Part shown: positions 31,871 to 39,907 of the stretch, piece by piece
How the letters are laid out: each line of letters begins with the position of its first letter
Position numbering within the stretch: position 1 is the first letter of the stretch
NCBI GenBank assembly: GCA_031268975.1
Contig: JAIRWM010000142.1
Span: 1 to 43,145 of the forward strand
Source of the DNA: Treponema sp.
GTDB lineage: Bacteria; Spirochaetota; Spirochaetia; Treponematales; Breznakiellaceae
DNA: 43,145 nucleotides
Direction of reading: 5' to 3'
The notes under the pieces: generated by a model
Database searches by the model: none
The model's input: only the letters and a program-made list of their open reading frames with translations
What the model was told of the DNA's origin: nothing
Made by a program: the position numbers and the translations under genes

Positions 31871-32030
31871 GCATCCGGCCGGCAGACGAGCGCATCCGGC
31901 CGGCAGACGAACGCATCCGGCCGGCAGACGAACGTATCCTGCCGGCAGACAAGCGTATCCGGCCGGCAGACGAGTGTATCCGGCCGGCAAACGAGCGTAT
32001 CCGGCCGGCAGATTAAGGCATCCGGCCGGG
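31871..32030. repeat. 21-bp tandem repeat array, 7 units plus a partial
   Basis: Seven 21-bp units run from 31871 to 32017, followed by a partial unit to about 32030. The typical unit is GCATCCGGCCGGCAGACGAA plus C. Units vary at a few positions (GTATCC, CAAACG), and the last full unit has GATTAAG at its end. The array begins directly after the stop codon of the DtxR-family gene and lies upstream of the chemoreceptor. It is a direct tandem array without spacers, so it is not CRISPR. It has the same period as the array at 256-423 but a different sequence. Confidence 0.93.
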
Positions 32031-32054
32031 GGTCCGCCGTACTTTACAAGCGTC

Positions 32055-32076
32055 AGCGGCGATTCCGCCGCTTTTT
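32055..32076 (+). terminator. Terminator-like hairpin just before the chemoreceptor gene
   Basis: AGCGGCG (32055-32061) pairs perfectly with CGCCGCT (32066-32072) around a 4-nt loop ATTC and runs into five T (32072-32076), a classical intrinsic terminator on the plus strand. It ends 14 nt before the chemoreceptor ATG (32090), so any transcript that reaches that gene from upstream must cross it. Confidence 0.75.
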
Positions 32077-32089
32077 ACGGGGGTGAAAC

Positions 32090-34159
32090 ATGAGTTTGTC
32101 AAAACGGGTGTCGGTACTTATCGGGGCCCTGGTGTTTTTTGTAACCCTCTGTACCGGGGCCGCGGCGGTGCTGATCGCCACCGGCGTCGTGGAAGACATC
32201 AGCGCCCAGTCCCTGGAAAGCCAGGCGGTTATGGGGGCCGATATGGTTACCAACATGATAGGGTCCCAGCTCCTGATCCTCCAGGAACTGGCCGCCGAAC
32301 CCCTGGTGCGGAGTCTGGAATGGGAGGCCCAGCGCGGCGCACTGATAAACGAAATAGATCAGCTTGGGTATATGGACATGGCTATTGTTTCCCCCGCCGG
32401 AACAGCCCGGTATATGCGGGAGGATACGACGGCGGAACTGGGGGACCGGGACTATATCCAAAAGGCGCTGGCCGGACAGCCGGCGGTTTCGGATGTGCTG
32501 GTCAGCCGGGTAACCAATGAGCCGGTGATGATGTTCGCCGTTCCGGTTACATCCGGCGGCGAGGTGCGGCAGGCTTTGATCGGCAGAAAAACCGGCACGT
32601 ACCTTAACGAAATCACCAAAGATATTGGCATCGGCTCCGGGGGCTACGCTTCCATCATCAACAAAAACGGCGCGGTAATTGCCCACCCGAACATGGACTA
32701 TGTGCTTGAGCAGTTTACCCCGGTGGAAGCGGCGAAAACCGAACCGGCGCTGCGGGGGCTGGCCGATATGGTGGAGGCAATGCTGTCCGCCAAACCGGGG
32801 ACGAGTTCGTATGTGGCGGAAGGCAAGACGATGCTGGCCGGTTATGCGCCGGTGCCCCAATACGGCTGGAGTCTGGCTGCCTCGGCGGAGCGGGCTGAAT
32901 TGATGAAGGGAGTCGCCGTTTTACGGAACCTGGTTGTCCTCTTTATGGCGGTCTTTATCGCCCTGGGGATTCTGGTGTCGTTCTTTATCGGCCGCTCGAT
33001 AGCCCGGCCCATTCTGAAGCTCATCCCCCTGTTGGACGGCGTGTCGCGGGGGAACCTGACCGAACAGCTTACCGTTACGTCAAAGGACGAGGTGGGGGTT
33101 ATGGCGGAAAAATACAACGCCTCCATCAGCGGCCTGGCGGCCATGATGCGGTCCACGAAAGAGGCGGCGGTGAGGATTCAGGGTATGGCGGATAAATTGT
33201 ACGAAACCATGCTTCAGACTTCCGAGGCGGTTACGTTTATTTCCCGGAGCATTGAGTCGGTAAAAGAGAAGACTATTACCCAGGCGGCGTCGGTTACCGA
33301 AACCCACGCTACTATCGGCGAAATCAGGGGGCACACGGAACGGCTCAACGACTCTATCGAAAACCAGAGCGCCGCGGTGGTGGAATCATCTTCGGCTATA
33401 GAACAGATGGTGGCCAACATTAAATCCGTGGCGGATATTCTTAACAAGAATTCCGCATCCATGGGAGAACTGCTCCAGGCGTCGGAAACCGGCAGGGACG
33501 GGATCAACCAGGTCAGCGCCATGCTCAAAACCCTGGAGACCGATTCCGACGGCCTTATCGAGGCCAGCGCCATGATCGAGAACATTGCCCAGCAGACGAA
33601 CCTGTTGGCGATGAACGCTGCCATTGAAGCCGCCCACGCGGGGGAAGCGGGCCGGGGCTTCGCCGTGGTGGCCGATGAAATCCGCAAGCTGGCGGAGAAT
33701 TCCTCCACGCAGGGGAAGTCCATTTCCACGGTGCTCGACAACCTCAAGGTCCGGATCAAGGAGGCCACGTCCCTGGCCAACGAGTCCCGGAACCGCTTTG
33801 GCCGGGTGTCGCAGCTGCTGGACCAGGTGCAAAACCAGGAGGCGGTGATCAAAAACGCCATGGACGAGCAGGCCACGGGCAGCGGCCAGGTTCTTGAGGC
33901 CATGCACGAGATCAACACGATCACTACCCAGGTCCGGGACGGGTCTGCCGAAATGCTCCAGGCCAGCGCCGCCATCCTTGAAGAGATGAATCACCTGGCG
34001 GGGGCCACCGAAGAAACCAACACCGAGATTGACGGTATCGCCGGCAACACGGACCGGATTAACACGGCCCTCAAGGACCTCGACTCCATTACCGGCGAAA
34101 CCAGGGACAGCATCTCCCACCTTTCCGCGGACGTGTCCCGGTTCCAGGTTTCAGGATAA
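32090..34159 (+). CDS. Methyl-accepting chemotaxis protein
   Basis: This transmembrane chemoreceptor signals through CheA/CheW to the flagellar switch. Of 689 residues, membrane helix 1 is at about 7-29, a periplasmic Cache-type sensor at about 30-280 (with S-x-x-G-x-x-R-Y ... [10 protein letters not shown] and V-M-M-F-A-V-P-V), membrane helix 2 at about 283-306, HAMP at about 305-358, and the signalling coiled coil to the end. The hairpin tip, [19 protein letters not shown], lies near residue 500. There is no C-terminal CheR-binding pentapeptide. The ligand cannot be read from the sequence. The ribosome binding site GGGGGTGA lies 3 bp before the ATG. Confidence 0.96.
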   Translation: MSLSKRVSVLIGALVFFVTLCTGAAAVLIATGVVEDISAQSLESQAVMGADMVTNMIGSQLLILQELAAEPLVRSLEWEAQRGALINEIDQLGYMDMAIVSPAGTARYMREDTTAELGDRDYIQKALAGQPAVSDVLVSRVTNEPVMMFAVPVTSGGEVRQALIGRKTGTYLNEITKDIGIGSGGYASIINKNGAVIAHPNMDYVLEQFTPVEAAKTEPALRGLADMVEAMLSAKPGTSSYVAEGKTMLAGYAPVPQYGWSLAASAERAELMKGVAVLRNLVVLFMAVFIALGILVSFFIGRSIARPILKLIPLLDGVSRGNLTEQLTVTSKDEVGVMAEKYNASISGLAAMMRSTKEAAVRIQGMADKLYETMLQTSEAVTFISRSIESVKEKTITQAASVTETHATIGEIRGHTERLNDSIENQSAAVVESSSAIEQMVANIKSVADILNKNSASMGELLQASETGRDGINQVSAMLKTLETDSDGLIEASAMIENIAQQTNLLAMNAAIEAAHAGEAGRGFAVVADEIRKLAENSSTQGKSISTVLDNLKVRIKEATSLANESRNRFGRVSQLLDQVQNQEAVIKNAMDEQATGSGQVLEAMHEINTITTQVRDGSAEMLQASAAILEEMNHLAGATEETNTEIDGIAGNTDRINTALKDLDSITGETRDSISHLSADVSRFQVSG

Positions 34160-34193
34160 TCGCGGAAAGGCAAGATCAAAATCGGAGTTTACG

Positions 34194-34976
34194 TCAATCG
34201 GCGCGGCCGTGGGTTTTCACAAAACGCGCCACATACATGGGACCGGCGCCGCCTGAAAAATCGGGAAGGATTATCCTGCCGAACGCGGTTTTTTCGCCTT
34301 CGGGAAAACAGGGAGGATCAAGGGCGGCCTTGTCGCCGTATTTCGCGATAAGCCGCCCGGCGACGCCGTCGTTTTCTTCCGGGGAAAGGGCGCAGGTAAC
34401 GTATACAAGCGGGGCGCCCGGCTTTAGCAGAAGAAAGCAGGACGACAGCAGCGCCCACTGCCTTCGGGCAAGGAAACGGGGCCGGGCGGGCGTCCACCGG
34501 GACAGGGCGTTTTCGTTTTGAAGCACATGCCGTTCGCTTGAACAGGGCGCGTCAAGAAGTACCCCGGCAAAGCGGTTCCGCTGATCCGCCCGCCCGCCCA
34601 AAGCGGCGGCGTCAAAGCCGGATACGCTGACAAGGGCCTTCGCTTCGGCCGATAAATGGCTGTCCAGCACATTTAAAAGCCGCCGCCGCCGTTCACGGGA
34701 AACCTCGTTTGACAAAAGGGTGGCGCCTTCAAAAAGCGAAGACGCGAGGACAAGGCTTTTTCCGCCCGGCGCGGCGCAGGCGTCAAGGACAATTCCGCTT
34801 TCTGCCGGCCGCAGGGATTCCGCGGCGCGTATCGATCCGCTGTCCATGTAGTATGGCGAAACAAGGCGGGAGCCGGTAAACGGAACGGAGCGGCTTTCTT
34901 CCAGCAAAGCCCGGCGCAGGGAGGGCCAGCGTCCGCCATAAAGGGACAGGTAATAATCGTCAAAAGACTGGTTCAT
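34194..34976 (-). CDS. RsmB/Nop2-family RNA m5C methyltransferase
   Basis: This is an RNA cytosine-C5 methyltransferase of the RsmB/RsmF/Nop2 group. SAM motif I is D-A-C-A-A-P-G-G-K (about 65-73). The two catalytic Cys are both present: Cys145 in D-A-P-C-S-S and Cys195 in V-T-C-A-L-S-P-E-E-N. I start at 34976 (260 residues), 13 bp after truA; the frame is open to 35297 but that part shadows truA. At 260 residues it lacks both the NusB-like N-terminus of RsmB and the PUA-type extension of RsmF, so the target nucleotide and RNA are unknown. It is convergent with the chemoreceptor gene, and the 34-bp gap has no clear terminator. Confidence 0.9.
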   Translation of the reverse strand: MNQSFDDYYLSLYGGRWPSLRRALLEESRSVPFTGSRLVSPYYMDSGSIRAAESLRPAESGIVLDACAAPGGKSLVLASSLFEGATLLSNEVSRERRRRLLNVLDSHLSAEAKALVSVSGFDAAALGGRADQRNRFAGVLLDAPCSSERHVLQNENALSRWTPARPRFLARRQWALLSSCFLLLKPGAPLVYVTCALSPEENDGVAGRLIAKYGDKAALDPPCFPEGEKTAFGRIILPDFSGGAGPMYVARFVKTHGRAD

Positions 34977-34989
34977 TATTCCGCGCCGG

Positions 34990-35739
34990 TCAATAATCAA
35001 TTTTCCACAGGAAAAGCCCGTCCGGCGGCAGGGTCGGCCCGGCGTATTCCCGTTTCCCCGAATCGATAATGGTTTTAAATTCCGCCGCGGCGGTTTTTTT
35101 CCGCTCATAAAACAACATTGTCCCCGCGGCGGATCGTACCATTTTCCACAAAAAAGCGTTTGCCCGGATCTCAAACACAAGGGCGCCCTGTTCCATAAAA
35201 AAACAGGCGCTATGGATATACCGGCTGCGGGACTTTGACAGGTCGCGGGGAACGGCGAAAATCGTACAGTCAAACTCTCCGCGAAGCAGCCGCGCATAGG
35301 CGTTTAAAAGGGCGATGTCGGGCTGCCGCCGTAAACCAAGGGCAAAGCGGTTTTCACCGGGCAGGGACATTCGCGGCGGGATAAAAAAATACCGGTATGT
35401 GCGGGATTTCGCGTCAAAGCGGGAATGAAAATCCTTCGGGGCTTCTTCCGCCTCAAGCACCCGTATGGTTTTGGGGAGCAGGCCGTTCAGCGCAGGAACA
35501 AAGCGCTGCGCGTTCATGCCCTGTATGCCGGTATAAAAGTTCGCGACCTGGCCCGCGGCGTGAACACCCGAATCCGTCCGCCCCGATCCGGCAAGCGCCA
35601 CCGGGCGCCGGTGGATTTTTTCAAGAGCGGCTTCCATTTCGCCCTGTATGCTCCGCAGACCTTTCTGCCGCTGCCAGCCGCAGTAAGAAGATCCGTCGTA
35701 AGAAACAATCAGCTTTATGTTTCTTTCGCTTTCACTCAT
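34990..35739 (-). CDS. truA: tRNA pseudouridine(38-40) synthase TruA
   Basis: TruA isomerises uridines at positions 38, 39 and/or 40 of the anticodon stem of many tRNAs. The 249-residue protein has the catalytic Asp56 in G-S-G-R-T-D-S-G-V-H-A, the N-terminal K-L-I-V-S-Y-D-G-S-S-Y-C-G-W-Q motif and the F-L-W-K-M-V-R segment near the C-terminus. The length is normal. It overlaps the upstream DUF2225 gene by 8 bp and precedes a second RNA-modification gene, so the end of this operon is concerned with RNA modification. Confidence 0.96.
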   Translation of the reverse strand: MSESERNIKLIVSYDGSSYCGWQRQKGLRSIQGEMEAALEKIHRRPVALAGSGRTDSGVHAAGQVANFYTGIQGMNAQRFVPALNGLLPKTIRVLEAEEAPKDFHSRFDAKSRTYRYFFIPPRMSLPGENRFALGLRRQPDIALLNAYARLLRGEFDCTIFAVPRDLSKSRSRYIHSACFFMEQGALVFEIRANAFLWKMVRSAAGTMLFYERKKTAAAEFKTIIDSGKREYAGPTLPPDGLFLWKIDY

Positions 35740-36580
35740 CGGTCTCGTTTATTTCTTTACCGATACTTTCGTAAAGCTCCCTGGCATGTTCCAAAAGGGG
35801 GCCCGGCTTGCTTTTTGAAGATCTTCCCAGGCCGAAAATTTTGGCGATGGTACGCTTTGCCGCGGAAAGGGATTCCATTCTCTGCTGCGCGTCGGTTCGG
35901 GGGCCGTACTTGAGTTTAAGCAGGGCGGAAAGATACAAAGCGCCTTCGTAAGCGTAATTTTTGTCGGTATCCGGCCCGAAATTTTTTATGCCGGAAAGCG
36001 TTTCTCTTCCGGTCTGCTCTTTTGCGATGGCTTCATTGTAAAGGTATTGCGCTTTTTTCTTGAAAAGCAGGGCAAGCCAATCGTAGTGATAGCCCGGATA
36101 CGTACCGTTAAGTTCATCAAGCAGCCAGCCGGCCCTGAGGGCGGCAATGGCCTGCTTTATCGTGGGAGAAAACTCCTTTGTGTAGTAATCGTAACACACA
36201 AGAGCCAGATACCAGGAAGCCGCCCCGTTTACAAGTTCCCTTGGTTTTGTAAAATCGGCGGATGGAAAAATAAGCCGTGTTTCCCTAAAACGCTTTTCCC
36301 TGTCGTCTACCGCCCTGTTCCGGTACTGGGCGGGCAGGCCGAAAAAATCCCTGTCCACCGAAGCAAACCAGCATTCCGGACATACGGTCACCGGATACGC
36401 GAGCGGATAAACAACTCCGTACTTTGCCGACGGTTCGTAAAGCCGGTGAAGCTCGTCGGTAATCTCTCCGGCTATAAGCCTCCCGCTTCCTGAAAGCAGC
36501 TCTTCCCGGTGAAAAGCGGTTTCACAGACCGGACAACGGTATTCTTCCTTGGAGACGAACGATATTTTTTTGTCTTCCAT
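35732..36580 (-). CDS. DUF2225-family protein
   Basis: This 282-residue soluble protein is of the DUF2225 type. Two Cys pairs, C-P-V-C (16-19) and C-P-E-C (67-70), could hold one zinc in an N-terminal ribbon. The rest is predicted mostly helical, with TPR-like amphipathic helices: a Y-Y-T-K-E-F-S-P-T-I-K segment, W-L-L-D-E-L, and K-K-A-Q-Y-L-Y-N-E-A. Members are found in spirochaetes and Firmicutes without a known role. It lies between acpS and truA, with an 8-bp overlap with truA. There is no signal peptide. Confidence 0.85.
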   Translation of the reverse strand: MEDKKISFVSKEEYRCPVCETAFHREELLSGSGRLIAGEITDELHRLYEPSAKYGVVYPLAYPVTVCPECWFASVDRDFFGLPAQYRNRAVDDREKRFRETRLIFPSADFTKPRELVNGAASWYLALVCYDYYTKEFSPTIKQAIAALRAGWLLDELNGTYPGYHYDWLALLFKKKAQYLYNEAIAKEQTGRETLSGIKNFGPDTDKNYAYEGALYLSALLKLKYGPRTDAQQRMESLSAAKRTIAKIFGLGRSSKSKPGPLLEHARELYESIGKEINETDE

Positions 36581-36601
36581 TGCCTCTCCCCGGCAGTTTG
36601 T

Positions 36602-36982
36602 TCACTGCGCTCCGCTTTCCAGAATGACCGCGGCAAAAGCCATCTGCCCGTCATGGGTAAGGGAGACGTGAGCTTTTGCCGCGCCCGTTTTCCGCATCGC
36701 GCCAAGGGCGTTTCCAAAAAGTTCCAGTTCCGGCTTTCCTCCGGCCGCGGCTTTTACCATAACGTCTTTTAACCCAAAACCGGAAAGCCCCGTTCCCAGC
36801 GCCTTGCCGAACGCTTCCTTTACCGCAAACCTGGCGGCAAGGGAATGAATCATTCCCCTTCCCTTTTCCCTGCACGCCCTGATTTCGTCGGGGTGGAAAA
36901 ACCGTTCCAGCAGCCCGGAATCCCCGGCCCATTTTTCAAGCCTTGGGATAAAAACAGCGTCAATGCCAAACCCCACGATCAT
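36602..36982 (-). CDS. acpS: Holo-acyl-carrier-protein synthase AcpS
   Basis: AcpS transfers phosphopantetheine from coenzyme A to apo-acyl carrier protein for fatty acid synthesis. The 126 residues show the family's N-terminal G-F-G-I-D-A-V (Mg ligand Asp8) and the second motif A-A-R-F-A-V-K-E-A-F-G-K-A-L-G with the Mg-binding Glu57. It ends with H-V-S-L-T-H-D and an A-A-V-I-L strand. It sits 25 bp downstream of ybbR and 21 bp upstream of the DUF2225 gene, a co-location I take as operon organisation rather than functional linkage. Confidence 0.94.
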   Translation of the reverse strand: MIVGFGIDAVFIPRLEKWAGDSGLLERFFHPDEIRACREKGRGMIHSLAARFAVKEAFGKALGTGLSGFGLKDVMVKAAAGGKPELELFGNALGAMRKTGAAKAHVSLTHDGQMAFAAVILESGAQ

Positions 36983-37007
36983 GAGGCTTTGCCTCCTGTT
37001 CCGTTTA

Positions 37008-37979
37008 TCATGGCCCGGCCTTTTCGGCGTTTACCGTGATCCGCGCGGTTACTTCAAGCGGCTCCTGACGGCTGCCGGTAAACGCTTCCGGAACAAGCGC
37101 CTGTACCGGCAGCACATAAACCCCCGGCTCGGTAATTTCCGACGCGTCAACAAAAAGCATATTTTCCCCGGGTTCGAAAACCTCAATAAGCCGGAGGGCC
37201 CCCTCAAGCCGTACGCTCCCCAGCTCCGTTTCCAGCTCCGCCAGAAAATCGCCGGAAAGCCCGGTAACGGAGATCGGGACCCGGTCAAAGCTCCGAATCA
37301 TTATCGATTCCCGGATAAAGCCCCTGAATTCCGCCATGCCGTCACCGCGAATCACCAAAAGAGGATTGGGATTCACTACTTTAAGGCGAAGCACAAAATC
37401 GGCGTTTCTGTTTTGCAGATCGATGGAATCGGTGCCCAGTTCCATGATGCCGCTTATCAGGTTACCGGGCCCGTCAATAACCATCTGGTTTGGTTCCAGG
37501 ATATACGACACAAGCTCATAGCCCCGTTCAGGACTGCCTGAAAGGTTCGGGGCGACAGGCACATATTTGCTTGTCCGCGTGTCAAGTTCCACCGCCACTT
37601 CCAGAGGCTCAACCATAATTTCCAGGTTTTCCGCCTCCATCGCCGTTCCTTTTCTTCGAATTTGTACCGGCACTTTAGCGGAACCCGGATCACGGTATAC
37701 GGTCAAATCCAGATACGCCTCGACATCTTCTTCCACGACCGGATAAATACTGGCGGCGTCACCTTTCAGGGTTATTCTGACGTTACGGGGATACGAACTT
37801 GACGGAACAAGATTATTGCTGACTTCGATCTGCAGGGGAGAAGAAAAAATCCGCTCCTGAAGATTACCCAAATGATGAAACATAAAAAGGATTATCGCCG
37901 CCGCGACGGACAACACCTTAACCGGCCACTTTTCCGTAATCTTCTCCAGGAGCTGTCTGCCCTTCTGCCAGTTTACCAT
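37008..37979 (-). CDS. ybbR: YbbR-domain protein (CdaR-like regulator of CdaA)
   Basis: YbbR/CdaR proteins bind the membrane diadenylate cyclase CdaA and modulate c-di-AMP synthesis. From the ATG at 37979 (323 residues, 13 bp after cdaA) the protein has a cytoplasmic N-terminus, one membrane helix at about 22-37 and extracytoplasmic YbbR repeats with the recurring V-x-V-x-L-x-G pattern (N-V-R-I-T-L-K-G-D, Q-M-V-I-D-G-P-G-N-L, I-S-V-T-G-L-S-G-D). I count about three such repeats. The frame is open to 38159, but the extra part only shadows cdaA. The pairing with cdaA matches the conserved cdaA-cdaR gene pair. Confidence 0.9.
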   Translation of the reverse strand: MVNWQKGRQLLEKITEKWPVKVLSVAAAIILFMFHHLGNLQERIFSSPLQIEVSNNLVPSSSYPRNVRITLKGDAASIYPVVEEDVEAYLDLTVYRDPGSAKVPVQIRRKGTAMEAENLEIMVEPLEVAVELDTRTSKYVPVAPNLSGSPERGYELVSYILEPNQMVIDGPGNLISGIMELGTDSIDLQNRNADFVLRLKVVNPNPLLVIRGDGMAEFRGFIRESIMIRSFDRVPISVTGLSGDFLAELETELGSVRLEGALRLIEVFEPGENMLFVDASEITEPGVYVLPVQALVPEAFTGSRQEPLEVTARITVNAEKAGP

Positions 37980-37992
37980 TTCCCTTGAATGT

Positions 37993-38808
37993 TCACTCAA
38001 CGTCGATAGCCCCGTTTTCAGTGATGTCCGCCGCGGTACTCCGCACATTTCTGTCCAAAAGTTCCTTGAGCTTGCGCTGAACCTCCAGCGGCGAAAGGTC
38101 GTAGTACAGTTTTGATTCGTATGCCAGGGATATCGCCCCGGTTTCTTCCGACACGACAAGGATAACCGCGTCGCTCTGTTCGGACATGCCCAGGGCGGAA
38201 CGGTGGCGGGTACCGAAACTTTTCCGTATGTCCTGCTGTTCCGACAGCGGCAAAAGACAGCTCGCTGCGGTAATGCGCCCGCCCTGTACGATCATCGCCC
38301 CGTCGTGGAGGGGGCCGTCAAACTGAAACACCGCCACGATAAGGCTTGATGAAAGATCCGCGTTAAGCCGGGTTCCCGTATCAAGTATGTACCGCAGGCT
38401 TACCCTGCGGGGAAACACCAGAAGCGCCCCCCGTTTGAGCTGCGAAAGAATCTCCGCCGCGGTAACCACGGCCTCAAGCTGCCCCAGCCGGGGTTTGCTG
38501 TCCAGCCGGAAAAGTTCTCCCTGCCCGAGCCGCATAATAATCTGCCTGAGCTCCGGCTGAAAGACAATCGCCACAGCCACAAAAAGCCCCGGCGCGAGTA
38601 TGTTAAGCAGCCATTGCAGGGTCGAAAGTTTAAAAATAAACGCGACAAGAAAAATAACGGCCAAAAACCCCGCGCCCTTTAAAAGCTGGAAAGCCTGTGT
38701 TTTAAGAAGCAGATCGTACGCTTTGTAGAGAAGAAACGCGAGAATGGCGATATCAAACGCCGGGCGAATGAGATTGTAAAATTCAAATACCCTTTGGTAC
38801 CACGCCAT
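37993..38808 (-). CDS. cdaA: Diadenylate cyclase CdaA (c-di-AMP synthase)
   Basis: CdaA condenses two ATP into the second messenger c-di-AMP. The 271-residue protein has three N-terminal membrane helices (about 16-33, 42-60, 67-83) and a cytoplasmic DAC domain with the two signature motifs: D-G-A at 169-171 (H-D-G-A-M-I) and R-H-R at 201-203 (G-T-R-H-R-S-A-L-G). Both are intact, so the enzyme should be active. It precedes ybbR and overlaps the end of folP by 26 bp. In Firmicutes the usual third gene of this cluster is glmM, which is not present here; folP and acpS are neighbours instead. Confidence 0.96.
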   Translation of the reverse strand: MAWYQRVFEFYNLIRPAFDIAILAFLLYKAYDLLLKTQAFQLLKGAGFLAVIFLVAFIFKLSTLQWLLNILAPGLFVAVAIVFQPELRQIIMRLGQGELFRLDSKPRLGQLEAVVTAAEILSQLKRGALLVFPRRVSLRYILDTGTRLNADLSSSLIVAVFQFDGPLHDGAMIVQGGRITAASCLLPLSEQQDIRKSFGTRHRSALGMSEQSDAVILVVSEETGAISLAYESKLYYDLSPLEVQRKLKELLDRNVRSTAADITENGAIDVE

Positions 38809-39763
38809 GTTCTTCCGTTCCTGACAAACGAAGGGATTGAATCACCCCGACAAGATCCCGGGCCGCGGCCGTATCGTGAACCCGCAGAATATCCGCCCCG
38901 CCTGAAAGAGCCGCCGCGCCGGCCGCCAGGGTTCCCGCCAGCCGGTCTTCCGTTTCCCGGCCGGTTACCGTTCCGATAAAACTTTTCCGGGAAAGGCCTA
39001 CCATCACAGGATAATCCGGCGGACAGGTTTCCGCAAGTCGATTGAGCAGGATAAGGTTTTCCAGCGGGGTTTTGCCAAAACCAAACCCCGGATCAACGAT
39101 GATTTTTTTCCGTTCCACGCCCGCCGCCGCGGCTTTTTCGGCGGCATTCCGCAGAAAATCCCGGACTTCCCGTACTATGTCCGAATCGCCCCTGCCCTGG
39201 TTTTCGGCAGCTATTGCCCGCATGGTTTTGGGTGTCCCTCTCATGTGCATGATCACCAGCGCGGCCCCGCCGGCGGCGGCGGTTTCCGCCATGGCCGGAT
39301 CCGACAGGGCGGAAATGTCGTTAATAATGCCGGCGCCCTCCAGAATGGCCTCGCGGGCGACTTGTGCCTTGCGGGTATCCACAGACACCGGAAGCCGCGA
39401 CCGGGCGCGGAAAGCCCGCAGCACCGGGATAAGCCGGGAACGCTCCGTTTCCGCCGAAACATACTCCGAGCCCGGCCGGGTCGATTCGGCGCCGAAATCA
39501 ACGATATCGGCCCCCTCGCCTTCCGCCCTGAGCGCGGCGTCAAGCGCGTCGCCCGGCCGGAAGTTCCTGCTCTTTGGGTAAAACGAATCGGGGGTAATGT
39601 TGACAATTGACATGACAAGCGGCCGGGAAAAATCCAAAAGCGCGCCGCCCGGCAGCGAAACGGGCGCTTTCTGTGACAGAGCCGTAAAATTATGTGCTGT
39701 ATTTTTTTTTAAACCACGCCCTAACCCGCAAACCGGGTTTTGGCCTGCCGCGCGGTTTGTCAT
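38783..39763 (-). CDS. folP: Dihydropteroate synthase FolP
   Basis: FolP condenses p-aminobenzoate with the pterin pyrophosphate in folate synthesis and is the sulfonamide target. Motifs are M-S-I-V-N-I-T-P-D-S-F (about 51-61), the D-F-G-A-E-S-T-R-P-G loop, S-V-D-T-R-K-A, I-I-V-D-P-G-F-G-F-G-K-T, and G-L-S-R-K-S-F-I-G. At 326 residues it is longer than the usual 280 because of an N-terminal lead of about 38. The ATG at 39763 is supported by an ATGA overlap with the tiny gene upstream (39760-39849). No folB or folK is next to it. Confidence 0.95.
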   Translation of the reverse strand: MTNRAAGQNPVCGLGRGLKKNTAHNFTALSQKAPVSLPGGALLDFSRPLVMSIVNITPDSFYPKSRNFRPGDALDAALRAEGEGADIVDFGAESTRPGSEYVSAETERSRLIPVLRAFRARSRLPVSVDTRKAQVAREAILEGAGIINDISALSDPAMAETAAAGGAALVIMHMRGTPKTMRAIAAENQGRGDSDIVREVRDFLRNAAEKAAAAGVERKKIIVDPGFGFGKTPLENLILLNRLAETCPPDYPVMVGLSRKSFIGTVTGRETEDRLAGTLAAGAAALSGGADILRVHDTAAARDLVGVIQSLRLSGTEEHGVVPKGI

Positions 39764-39849
39764 TTATTTTTGTGTCTGTTTTTTCTGAGTTTTTTCTTTC
39801 GTTTATGAGTCGCGATCTTCCTGAGTTTGCGCTTTCTTCCGCAGGGCAC
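39760..39849 (-). CDS. 29-residue basic protein, COX24/mS38-like (putative small ribosomal protein)
   Basis: This is a GTG-started frame of 29 codons plus TGA. AAGGAG lies 8 nt before the start, and the stop overlaps the folP ATG as ATGA, so both ends are supported. The peptide starts M-P-C-G-R-K-R-K and continues to T-H-K-R-K-K-K-L-R-K-N-R-H-K; more than half the residues are Lys, Arg or His. This K-R-K-K-x-L-R-K-N-R pattern is that of the AURKAIP1/COX24 domain (mitoribosomal mS38, mycobacterial bS22), small proteins that bind the rRNA of the small subunit. The family assignment is from memory of the motif and not from a search. It lies between miaA and folP in an operon with other translation genes. 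Confidence 0.8.
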   Translation of the reverse strand: MPCGRKRKLRKIATHKRKKKLRKNRHKNK

Positions 39850-39907
39850 TTGGATGTCTCCTTAAGGTACAAATTGAGCCAAAAGCCTGATTGCGAACAA
39901 GTCCGGC

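Noticed and set aside
31742-31990. Minus-strand frame with L-P-A-G-Y repeats
   Set aside because: It arises from the second 21-bp array and the antisense of the DtxR-family gene; there is no independent support.
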